NCBI GenBank assembly: GCA_016933095.1
Contig: JAFGBP010000064.1
Coordinates: forward strand, 1-15,996
Direction of reading: 5' to 3'
Length of the DNA stretch: 15,996 nt
DNA from: Candidatus Woesearchaeota archaeon
Lineage (GTDB): Archaea; Nanobdellota; Nanobdellia; Woesearchaeales; SM23-78
Below the pieces are notes generated by a model. That model was not told the origin of the DNA. It saw only the letters and a list, made by a program, of their open reading frames with translations, and did not search any database. Numbering within the stretch: position 1 is the first letter of the stretch; every line of letters begins with the position of its first letter. Shown here one piece after another: positions 1 to 5,068 of the stretch. The position numbers and the translations under genes are program-made.

Positions 1-681
1 AAGGGTTATCCGCCGGGACTTATCAAGCCGCAATACGTGCTTGAAACCCTCGACAAGATGCTTCGCGATTACAAGGGAGACGTGATCTTCACGACCGGCG
101 TCGGCCAGCACCAGATGTTCGCTGCCCAGTACCTGAATCCACGAGGCCCCAGGAAGTTCATCACTTCTGGAGGGGCGGGGACTATGGGCTTTGGCATGCC
201 TGCAGCGATCGGGGCGCAGCTCGCCAACCCTGATTCACTTGTCATCTGCATCGACGGGGATGGGAGCTTCAACATGAACTCTCAGGAGCTTCGCACGTTG
301 TATGAATACAACTTGTCGGATAACTCTTCTGCGCATTCCCAGAACAAGATGCCTGTGAAGGTTATCATCCTGCACAACGGGTCTCATGGCATGGTCCGTC
401 AGTGGCAGGATCTCATGTTCAAAGAGAACAGGGTCGCGACGACGATCGGGGACTGGAAGTTCCCTGACTTCGCGGCAGGCGCCAATGCGCAGTACGGCAT
501 CGAGGCCCTCCGGGTCTCTGAGTACAGCCAGGTAGAGCCTGCGCTCCAGAAGATGATAAAGAGCAAGGGACCGTTTTTGCTGGACATAGTAGTGGATCCT
601 GACGAGCACGTCCTTCCAATGGTCATGCCTGGCAAGCCTGTTAGCGAGATGAGGACTCATAAGACGAATCATATAAGCTGA
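1..681 (+). CDS. ilvB: Acetolactate synthase large subunit, C-terminal part (5' truncated by window edge)
   Basis: Thiamine-diphosphate enzyme that joins two pyruvates to acetolactate, or pyruvate and 2-oxobutyrate, at the first shared step of branched-chain amino acid synthesis. The reading frame is open from base 1, so only the last 226 codons are visible. Recognisable parts are TTGVGQHQMFAAQY, the glycine-rich SGGAGTMGFGMPAAIGAQ, the GDGSF start of the TPP/Mg site, and NGSHGMVRQWQ. The C-terminus HVLPMVMPGKPVSEM is the usual acetolactate synthase ending. Two oddities: the usual NN of the TPP motif is HN, keeping the second Asn, and about 12 residues (SDNSSAHSQNKM) are inserted between the YNL and PVKV segments. 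The N-terminal FAD-binding half and any small subunit lie outside the window. A T-rich tract starts 36 bases after the stop. Family assignment is firm; the exact substrate preference is not visible. Confidence 0.93.
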   Translation, partial: KGYPPGLIKPQYVLETLDKMLRDYKGDVIFTTGVGQHQMFAAQYLNPRGPRKFITSGGAGTMGFGMPAAIGAQLANPDSLVICIDGDGSFNMNSQELRTLYEYNLSDNSSAHSQNKMPVKVIILHNGSHGMVRQWQDLMFKENRVATTIGDWKFPDFAAGANAQYGIEALRVSEYSQVEPALQKMIKSKGPFLLDIVVDPDEHVLPMVMPGKPVSEMRTHKTNHIS

Positions 682-682
682 A

Positions 683-1354
683 TCATAAGCGTTGATTCTT
701 GGAAGCCCTCTCCCTCTTTTTTTTCTTTTTCAGATATTCTTTCCCATATTCCTTCCTGTACCGCTCCCATTTGTTTGGGTGGGCAAGATGATCGTACACA
801 TGCGTAATAGCTAAGGTCAGCACAGCATAGATGATCAGGGAGAATAAGTACATCAACCTGAACTTGAAGTCCCAGACGTCGGTGAAGAACGGTTCGACTG
901 TGAATTCCAAGGTGCCGATCGGGAAGTATTTCAGCGCGGGGTAGAGCAGGAGCATCAGGCCTTTGGAGACGATGTAAAGCTTGGTCTCCTGGTCCGAGCT
1001 TATGAACATCGCGTATATTATCGCATATGCTAGGTGGTATGTGAATGCCATCAGAGCAAGTGATTTCAAGTAGACGTTCTTAGCAATACCTCCTGACAAG
1101 GCTCTTGTCAGCCACTTAGGCGTTCTGGATCTTTTGGAGATGAGCTTGCCTGCGAGGAAGACTGCCAAGGCCACGAATGCAAGGTTCACTGCGATGCCTA
1201 ATGGGTTGTAGCTTCCGAAGTCCATGATGCTGCTCGAGCCTATCGCAACGGCAGGGAAGCCGTATGAGACGTCTCCACATGAGCGGAGGAAGGGCAGCAT
1301 GGATACTATCAGGAATAGGATTGTTATCTTCACATATCTAGGATGAATATTCAA
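683..1354 (-). CDS. Small multi-pass membrane protein, unknown function
   Basis: I do not recognise the family. The 223-residue product has hydrophobic segments at about 8-24, 52-72, 95-119, 130-145 and 166-187, so four or five membrane helices. It ends in a charged, lysine-rich cytoplasmic tail (about 195-223, including a run of six Lys). The loop after the first helix contains RSCGDVSYGFP. The gene converges on ilvB with one base between the stops. The start is uncertain. TTG at 1354 fits a TATA-like box near 1382 about 27 bases upstream. GTG at 1333 (giving an N-terminus starting MKITILFLI) fits a weaker box near 1360. Neither start has a clear Shine-Dalgarno sequence. No catalytic motif is visible. 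Confidence 0.75.
   Translation of the reverse strand: MNIHPRYVKITILFLIVSMLPFLRSCGDVSYGFPAVAIGSSSIMDFGSYNPLGIAVNLAFVALAVFLAGKLISKRSRTPKWLTRALSGGIAKNVYLKSLALMAFTYHLAYAIIYAMFISSDQETKLYIVSKGLMLLLYPALKYFPIGTLEFTVEPFFTDVWDFKFRLMYLFSLIIYAVLTLAITHVYDHLAHPNKWERYRKEYGKEYLKKKKKRERASKNQRL
715..730 (+). terminator. T-rich terminator candidate for ilvB
   Basis: Eight T, one C, then five T on the plus strand, starting about 36 bases after the ilvB stop. Archaeal RNA polymerase terminates on such tracts without needing a hairpin. The same bases read on the minus strand are the lysine-rich tail of the convergent membrane protein gene. Functional use is inferred. Confidence 0.5.
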
Positions 1355-1377
1355 TACTTATCGTGCTCTCAGAAGTA

Positions 1378-1388
1378 ATATAAAAAAC
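1378..1388 (-). promoter_or_regulatory. TATA-like box of the membrane protein gene, overlapping a T-run
   Basis: Minus strand reads GTTTTTTATATT, about 27 bases upstream of the TTG at 1354. The six T also lie about 30 bases after the epimerase stop, so the same bases could terminate the upstream operon. A 6-base inverted repeat, CTCTCA (1366-1371) and TGAGAG (1398-1403), flanks the box symmetrically. Confidence 0.35.
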
Positions 1389-1399
1389 TATGTGATGTG

Positions 1400-1425
1400 A
1401 GAGATTATTATAAGAGATTATTCTA
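1400..1425. repeat. Short tandem duplication (13 bases x 2) at the epimerase stop codon
   Basis: AGAGATTATTATA is followed directly by AGAGATTATTCTA, a 12 of 13 match. The second copy contains the stop codon of the epimerase gene. It resembles the small exact tandem duplications at 2419-2446 and 3771-3790. Confidence 0.7.
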
Positions 1426-2404
1426 CCTTGTAGAACTTCTTGTACCACTCGACGAACTTCGGGATGCCTTCTGAGACTTGGGTCTTTGGGTCAAATCCTA
1501 GCATCTTCCTGGACTTTGTCAAGTCTGCCATAGTGACTGGCACGTCTCCTAGTTGCATCGGCATATTGTTCCTAATGGCTTTCTTACCTACTGCCTTCTC
1601 GATGTGCTCGATGTATTTCTCGAGATCCACAGGGTGGTCTCCTCCGAGGTTGAATATCTCATATGGATAAGATTTATCCAGGGCTGCAAGCACGCCCGCA
1701 GTAATGTCATCTATATAAGTGAAGTCCCTTTTCATCTTTCCATAGTTGTACACGTCGATAGGCTTGCCTTCGAAGATCGCTTTGGTGAACTTGAACAAGG
1801 CCATGTCAGGCCTCCCCCATGGGCCGTAGACTGTGAAGAACCGCAGGCCTGTGCAGTTGAGTCCGAAGAGGTGATGGTATGTGTATGCCATGAGCTCGCA
1901 GGTCTTCTTCGAAGCGGCGTAGAGCGAGATCGGATGATCTACTGGGTCGCTCTCGGCAAAAGGCACTTTCTTGTTGTTGCCATAGACTGAGCTGCTTGAT
2001 GCAAATATGAAATCCTTAACTTTGTGGTGCCTGCACATCTCGAGAAGCACAAGGGTTCCGTGGATGTTGGTGTGCTCGTATGCAAAGGGATTCTCGAGCG
2101 AGTACCTTACGCCTGCCTGGGCTGCCAAGTGGCATACCTTGTCGAACCTGTATGCTTTGAAGACCTTCTCCATCTCGGCTTTGTCTGCCAGGTCCTTCTC
2201 GACAAAGACGAATCCTTTCTTCCCTTCAAGCTCTGCAAGCCTTGCCTTCTTTAGGCTCACATCGTAGTAATCGTTCAGGCTGTCGATTCCTACGACCTCG
2301 TCTCCTCTTGCAAGGAGGGCTTGGCTTACGTGGAACCCTATGAATCCGGCCGCGCCGGTGACGAGTATCTTCAGTTTATTCACCTTCTTCATCTTGTTCT
2401 CCAT
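1418..2404 (-). CDS. NAD-dependent sugar epimerase, probably UDP-glucuronate 4-epimerase
   Basis: Extended short-chain dehydrogenase/reductase that inverts C4 of a UDP-sugar, probably UDP-glucuronate to UDP-galacturonate in the cytoplasm. Seen: Rossmann NAD loop GAAGFIG (17-23), acidic residues in GIDSLNDYYD (39-48) typical of the UDP-glucuronate epimerase branch, SSSSVYG (136-142), catalytic YAASK (Tyr162, Lys166) and FFTVYGPWGRPDMA. Length 328 is normal. The neighbour 48 bases upstream is UDP-glucose dehydrogenase, which makes UDP-glucuronate, so the two probably form one operon. A start at Met5 (2392) is equally possible: GGAG lies six bases before it, whereas the first ATG has only AGGAT five bases before it. 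UDP-glucose 4-epimerase is the main alternative; motif style and context favour the uronate enzyme. Confidence 0.88.
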   Translation of the reverse strand: MENKMKKVNKLKILVTGAAGFIGFHVSQALLARGDEVVGIDSLNDYYDVSLKKARLAELEGKKGFVFVEKDLADKAEMEKVFKAYRFDKVCHLAAQAGVRYSLENPFAYEHTNIHGTLVLLEMCRHHKVKDFIFASSSSVYGNNKKVPFAESDPVDHPISLYAASKKTCELMAYTYHHLFGLNCTGLRFFTVYGPWGRPDMALFKFTKAIFEGKPIDVYNYGKMKRDFTYIDDITAGVLAALDKSYPYEIFNLGGDHPVDLEKYIEHIEKAVGKKAIRNNMPMQLGDVPVTMADLTKSRKMLGFDPKTQVSEGIPKFVEWYKKFYKVE

Positions 2405-2418
2405 CTTATCCTGCTTTC

Positions 2419-2446
2419 TTCCTGATACACTATTCCTGATACACTA
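2419..2446. repeat. Exact 14-base tandem duplication upstream of the epimerase
   Basis: TTCCTGATACACTA occurs twice in direct succession in the 48-base gap between ugd and the epimerase. On the transcribed strand each copy holds an AGGAA, so the duplication doubles a purine-rich, ribosome-site-like element upstream of the epimerase start. Confidence 0.85.
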
Positions 2447-2452
2447 TCTTCC

Positions 2453-3763
2453 TTACCGTCCTATCCCTTGGTACTTGATGCCTAGCTTCTTCATCTCTTC
2501 TGGGTCGTAGACGTTCCTGCCATCTATTATGACAGTATCTTTCATGAGCTTCTTTACCCTGTCGAAGTCCGGCTCGCGGAACTCGTCCCATTCTGTCATG
2601 ACGAGGAGCGCGTCTGCGCCTTCAAGGGCTTCGTATGCCCCTTTAGAGTATTCCACGCTGTCCTTCAGCATGGCTTTTGCAAGCTCCATCGCTTCGGGAT
2701 CGTAGACTACGACCTTGGCGTCTTCTTTCTGGAGCTGCTCTATGACTGTAAGTGCAGGAGAGTCCCTTATGTCGTCTGTCCTTGGCTTGAATGACACTCC
2801 CCAGATGGCGATCTTCTTGCCGTCGAGTTCTGGCAGGAACTTCTTGAGCTTCGGCACGATGCTCTTCTTCTGCCTCTCGTTCACGTAGTCCACTGCTCTC
2901 ATGATGTTTGATGAGAGGCCATAGTGCTCCAGCATCTGCGCCAGCGCCTTGACGTCTTTTGGGAAGCAGCTTCCGCCGTATCCGCATCCTGCGTGGAGGA
3001 ACCTGGATCCTATCCTCGTGTCGAATCCCATGCCTTTGGCGACGACCTTTATGTCTCCGCCTAGCTCTTCGCACAGGAATGCGAGCTCGTTCATGAAGCT
3101 TATCCTTGTCGCCAGCATCGCGTTGCTTGCGTACTTGATAAGCTCGGCATTTCGTTCTGTCGTGAATATGATGGGCCTCTCTGTCCTGGCGAGCGGCTTG
3201 TAGAGTCTTCCCATAATCTGGCTCGCTTTCTCGCTTGATGATCCGATGATTACTCGGTCAGGGTTCTGGAAGTCTTTTACTGCAGATCCTTCTTTTAGGA
3301 ATTCTGGGTTGCTTACGACGTCGTATTCAACCTTGGCCTTCCTTTTCTTCAGTTCCTCGGCGATTATCTTGCTTACCTTGTCGGCCGTGCCTGCAGGCAC
3401 GGTGCTTTTGTCGACGATGATCGTGTACTTCTCGATGTTCTTTCCGATCTCTTCTGCGACCGCGTAGACGTATCTCATGTCTGCTTCTCCGTTAGGCTTC
3501 GAGGGTGTCCCTACGCAGATGAATATGATCTCGGATTCCTTGATCGCTTTGGCGATGTCAGTCGTGAACTTGAGCCTTCCTATCTTCGCATTCCTCTCGT
3601 AGAGGTCTTTTAGGCCTGGCTCGTAGATCGTCATCTGGCCCTGTTTTAGGGCTTCTATCTTCTTTGAGTCTATGTCTGCGCATATGACCTCGTTTCCAAG
3701 GTCTGAGAAGCAGGTTCCGCTTACGAGGCCTACGTATCCTGCGCCTACGAATAATAGCTTCAT
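2453..3763 (-). CDS. ugd: UDP-glucose 6-dehydrogenase
   Basis: Oxidises UDP-glucose to UDP-glucuronate in two NAD-dependent steps. N-terminal Rossmann domain with GAGYVGLVSG (7-16) and the NAD-binding acid in CADID (28-32). Then VGTPS (84-88), KSTVPAGT (119-126), NPEFLKEG (152-159), AELIKYASNAMLATR (206-220) and the active-site loop GYGGSCFPKD (261-270) with catalytic Cys266. The C-terminal domain contains the IWGVSFKPRTDDIRDSP signature. Length 436 is normal and all key residues are present. The start has GGTG five bases ahead of the ATG. The TATA-like box near 3865 leaves a leader of about 75 bases that contains an inverted repeat and a 10-base tandem duplication. First gene of a two-gene unit with the epimerase. 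UDP-N-acetylmannosamine dehydrogenase is less likely from the active-site context. Confidence 0.95.
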   Translation of the reverse strand: MKLLFVGAGYVGLVSGTCFSDLGNEVICADIDSKKIEALKQGQMTIYEPGLKDLYERNAKIGRLKFTTDIAKAIKESEIIFICVGTPSKPNGEADMRYVYAVAEEIGKNIEKYTIIVDKSTVPAGTADKVSKIIAEELKKRKAKVEYDVVSNPEFLKEGSAVKDFQNPDRVIIGSSSEKASQIMGRLYKPLARTERPIIFTTERNAELIKYASNAMLATRISFMNELAFLCEELGGDIKVVAKGMGFDTRIGSRFLHAGCGYGGSCFPKDVKALAQMLEHYGLSSNIMRAVDYVNERQKKSIVPKLKKFLPELDGKKIAIWGVSFKPRTDDIRDSPALTVIEQLQKEDAKVVVYDPEAMELAKAMLKDSVEYSKGAYEALEGADALLVMTEWDEFREPDFDRVKKLMKDTVIIDGRNVYDPEEMKKLGIKYQGIGR

Positions 3764-3770
3764 CTTATCA

Positions 3771-3790
3771 CCGTCTTTATCCGTCTTTAT
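3771..3790. repeat. Exact 10-base tandem duplication in the ugd leader
   Basis: CCGTCTTTAT is repeated directly (3771-3780, 3781-3790), ending seven bases upstream of the ugd start codon. On the mRNA strand it reads ATAAAGACGG twice. Confidence 0.8.
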
Positions 3791-3794
3791 CTTA

Positions 3795-3820
3795 TGATTG
3801 ATTTATCTTATCGTCAATCA
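3795..3820. promoter_or_regulatory. Inverted repeat in the ugd leader
   Basis: TGATTGA (3795-3801) and TCAATCA (3814-3820) are perfect 7-base arms around a 12-base spacer, inside the inferred ugd leader. It could be an operator or a weak mRNA hairpin. Low specificity because the area is AT-rich. Confidence 0.35.
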
Positions 3821-3861
3821 GACTCTTTTTTGTCGCTTGATGTTAGAAGAAAAAGAAGCCA

Positions 3862-3869
3862 TTTATAAA
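3862..3869 (-). promoter_or_regulatory. TATA box of the ugd-epimerase operon
   Basis: Minus strand TTTATAAA is a near-consensus archaeal TATA box. The expected transcription start is near 3838, giving a leader of about 75 bases, unusual beside the mostly leaderless genes of this window. Confidence 0.55.
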
Positions 3870-3891
3870 TATTGTGTAATTAGACAGTGAT

Positions 3892-3896
3892 AAAAA
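3892..3896 (-). terminator. Short T-run after the toxin-antitoxin pair
   Basis: Five consecutive T on the minus strand about 20 bases after the antitoxin stop, in an AT-rich region. A possible archaeal terminator; weak on its own. Confidence 0.3.
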
Positions 3897-3914
3897 CGAA
3901 GAGAATTCAGTTTC

Positions 3915-4232
3915 CTATATCACAGTTATCTCAATCTTAGATTTTGCCAAGTCCATCTCTATCTCAAGACGCGTCTTCTTCGAATCCAGATTCAATGCTT
4001 TCACCAACTCTCTCGGAAAGAGCATGCCATAACTATTCCCTATCTTAACAGGATGCTTTTCGTATTTCTCTTTCAGCAGTTTCTGCTGATACTTCTTCCC
4101 GAAAGCAAGAGCCTGTTCTTCTGTGAATATAACGGCCCTGCATTTCCTGCAGCGATACGCCTCTGACACCACACCCTTGTAATCTTCGACGACGAGCCGC
4201 ATGGGCTTTCCACATTTATGGCATTTCTCCAT
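3915..4232 (-). CDS. Antitoxin-like protein: zinc ribbon fused to AbrB/SpoVT DNA-binding domain
   Basis: 105 residues in two parts. Residues 1-35 hold a zinc ribbon with Cys4/Cys7 (CHKC) and Cys28/Cys31 (CRKC), like the YgiT-type zinc finger of MqsA antitoxins. Residues 61-105 are a swapped-hairpin AbrB/MazE-type domain: VKIGNSYGMLFPRELVKAL followed by a short beta-rich end. A charged helix (about 38-59) links them. The gene starts one base after the stop of the toxin-like gene, so the two are one transcript. By analogy with MqsA and MazE, the protein would bind and neutralise the toxin and repress the shared promoter, where two identical palindromes lie (4534-4553). Domain identification is good. 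The antitoxin role is inferred from architecture, order and operator sites. A stand-alone AbrB regulator is the alternative. Confidence 0.82.
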   Translation of the reverse strand: MEKCHKCGKPMRLVVEDYKGVVSEAYRCRKCRAVIFTEEQALAFGKKYQQKLLKEKYEKHPVKIGNSYGMLFPRELVKALNLDSKKTRLEIEMDLAKSKIEITVI

Positions 4233-4233
4233 C

Positions 4234-4500
4234 TTATTCTCTTCCTCGTTTGATCATGACTGTTTTTACTATTAAATACCATCCGTACCTTCGGCATGCG
4301 ACGAAAAACGAAAGGTTGTCGCTGAAATACTTGTAGTAAATCTTGTTCTTCTTGGAATGTTTTGTTCTTGATACCTTACCACAACGTATTGTCTCCTCCA
4401 CGCGCAGGAAGGATTCGTGGGGGAGCATTCCGAATTGAAAACACCTTTGAGTAAACCTCCACAAGGCGTGTCTATCGTATCGAATAATTGATGGTCTCAT
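4234..4500 (-). CDS. DUF4258/RelE-like toxin candidate
   Basis: 88-residue basic protein whose pattern fits small DUF4258-type toxins. It has an N-terminal helix with conserved His and Arg (RHALWRFTQR, 10-19), a second helix (ESFLRVEETIRCG, 29-41) and then a four-stranded sheet suggested by KIYYKYF, LSFFVACRRYG and WYLIVKTVMIK (53-84). It precedes a zinc-ribbon/AbrB protein with a one-base gap, the toxin-first order known for mqsRA. A TATA-like box is centred about 23 bases upstream of the ATG, so the message is probably leaderless. Expected activity is RNA cleavage, but no active site can be assigned from sequence alone, so this is a family-level inference. The next in-frame Met is residue 25, too late to retain the first helix. 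Confidence 0.72.
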   Translation of the reverse strand: MRPSIIRYDRHALWRFTQRCFQFGMLPHESFLRVEETIRCGKVSRTKHSKKNKIYYKYFSDNLSFFVACRRYGWYLIVKTVMIKRGRE

Positions 4501-4518
4501 CTTATCATCGCAGCCCAG

Positions 4519-4527
4519 TTTATATAA
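4519..4527 (-). promoter_or_regulatory. TATA box of the toxin-antitoxin operon
   Basis: Minus strand TTATATAAA, centred 23 bases upstream of the toxin ATG. The adjacent upstream A-rich stretch would be the TFB recognition element and runs into the first GTTATAAC palindrome. Confidence 0.6.
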
Positions 4528-4533
4528 TTTTTG

Positions 4534-4553
4534 GTTATAACATTAGTTATAAC
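4534..4553. promoter_or_regulatory. Twin palindromic operator GTTATAAC x 2
   Basis: Two perfect 8-base palindromes GTTATAAC at 4534-4541 and 4546-4553, 12 bases centre to centre, extending to an identical GTTATAACA 9-mer. They lie just upstream of the TATA box of the toxin-antitoxin pair. The position fits autoregulation by the AbrB-domain antitoxin, blocking TFB/TBP access. The binding partner is inferred. Confidence 0.6.
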
Positions 4554-4586
4554 ACAAGATAAGAAGCGATATTAGAGAAATAATTT

Positions 4587-4613
4587 GAAGCGACCGCTTA
4601 CGCGGTCGCCTTC
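4587..4613 (-). promoter_or_regulatory. GNRA-capped hairpin enclosing the stop codon of the small gene
   Basis: On the minus strand GCGACCGC pairs perfectly with GCGGTCGC (8 bp) around the tetraloop GTAA, a GNRA loop. Beyond a single bulge three more pairs (GAA/TTC) extend it. The TAA of the loop is the in-frame stop codon of the gene at 4598-4843. A modestly T-rich stretch follows. It may terminate or protect the transcript 3' end, or affect translation termination. Confidence 0.65.
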
Positions 4614-4843
4614 ACTCTCTTCAGCATCTCCTCGCCGTCCTCGATCATGAGCTCGTCCTCTCCGAGAGGCTCCTCGCTCACCTTGACGGTGTTGGCCAGG
4701 ATTGCCTTGTAATACTCTATCGGCTTCACGTTCGTGATGACGGTCTGCTGTATCACAAAGCGGCCGTTCCTGCTCGTCTTTATCCGATTCTGGATGACCG
4801 GCATCGTCTTAAGCTGCTTTTCTTTCTTATTTGTCAAACCCAT
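4598..4843 (-). CDS. Small unknown protein (81 aa) with structured mRNA ends
   Basis: I do not recognise this family. The product starts MGLTNKKEKQLK, has a basic, beta-prone middle (NGRFVIQQTVITNVKP, about residues 27-42), an amphipathic stretch EYYKAILANTVKV and an acidic tail EPLGEDELMIEDGEE, ending KRVKATA. No membrane segment and no Cys. The start at 4843 is chosen over an ATG seven codons earlier because GGAGGT (4851-4856) sits seven bases upstream, one of the best ribosome sites in the window. The gene lies after the rsmB-like methyltransferase but has its own candidate TATA box near 5012. Its leader (4861-4981) can fold into a multi-helix RNA and its stop codon lies in a GNRA hairpin. 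Coding is likely given the ribosome site and protein-like composition; function unknown. Confidence 0.75.
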   Translation of the reverse strand: MGLTNKKEKQLKTMPVIQNRIKTSRNGRFVIQQTVITNVKPIEYYKAILANTVKVSEEPLGEDELMIEDGEEMLKRVKATA

Positions 4844-4860
4844 TTTCAATACCTCCAATA

Positions 4861-4981
4861 GCATTGCCGCAAGTAGCGCCGCCTTGCGTAGTCTGCGTCA
4901 ACACATCGAGCATCACTAGACTCGGTTGCAGATAGGCAACAAGTGCGGACGAAGCGCGGCGCAACAATATTGCGGCAATGC
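4861..4981 (-). ncRNA. Candidate structured leader RNA (multi-helix, 121 nt)
   Basis: The ends are perfectly complementary over 12 bases (4861-4872 with 4970-4981). Inside lie a 7-bp helix (4876-4882 with 4956-4962), a bulged helix (4883-4885, 4887-4889 and 4893-4896 with 4952-4954, 4949-4951 and 4945-4948) and two adjacent hairpins (4925-4929/4936-4940 and 4907-4910/4921-4924). A TATA-like box near 5012 would start the transcript near 4986, just ahead of the first helix, and the element ends five bases before a GGAGGT ribosome site. It may be a riboswitch-like or protein-bound leader, or an independent small RNA. No known family recognised. Helices were found by eye, with no energy or covariation support. 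Confidence 0.5.
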
Positions 4982-5006
4982 GGTTTTCAAAGACGGACAA
5001 GCAAGG

Positions 5007-5018
5007 GATTATTATAGT
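5007..5018 (-). promoter_or_regulatory. TATA-like box for the structured leader and small gene
   Basis: Minus strand ACTATAATAATC. The expected start about 26 bases on is near 4986. Just upstream lies a perfect 10-base palindrome TTTCCGGAAA (5030-5039), a possible operator or part of the recognition element. Confidence 0.4.
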
Positions 5019-5036
5019 GCACGACTGATTTTCCGG

Positions 5037-5048
5037 AAAGAAAAAGAA
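5037..5048 (-). terminator. T-rich terminator candidate for the RNA methyltransferase gene
   Basis: Minus strand TTCTTTTTCTTT, about 20-30 bases after the stop at 5069. It would separate the methyltransferase transcript from the small gene downstream. Confidence 0.4.
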
Positions 5049-5068
5049 TGATGCGGCATTATTACGTG

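Noticed and set aside
235..672. Open frame of 145 codons on the minus strand inside ilvB
   Set aside because: Antisense to a clearly conserved acetolactate synthase segment; composition (many Arg, Leu, His) is that of a shadow frame.
1366..1403. CTCTCA/TGAGAG inverted repeat around the TATA box as an operator
   Set aside because: Only six bases per arm with a 26-base spacer; too likely by chance to be listed as its own site.
1553..1990. Plus-strand open frame of 145 codons opposite the epimerase
   Set aside because: No ribosome site or promoter, and it lies fully opposite a gene with intact family motifs.
4844..4864. Seven-codon upstream start for the small gene
   Set aside because: The GGAGGT ribosome site would lie inside the coding part; it is ideally spaced for the ATG at 4843.
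4861..4981. 5S rRNA, C/D box RNA, or a MITE for the inverted-repeat element
   Set aside because: Length resembles 5S rRNA but no conserved 5S bases are present; only an imperfect C box and no D box; no target-site duplication flanks the inverted ends. A small mobile element is not fully excluded.
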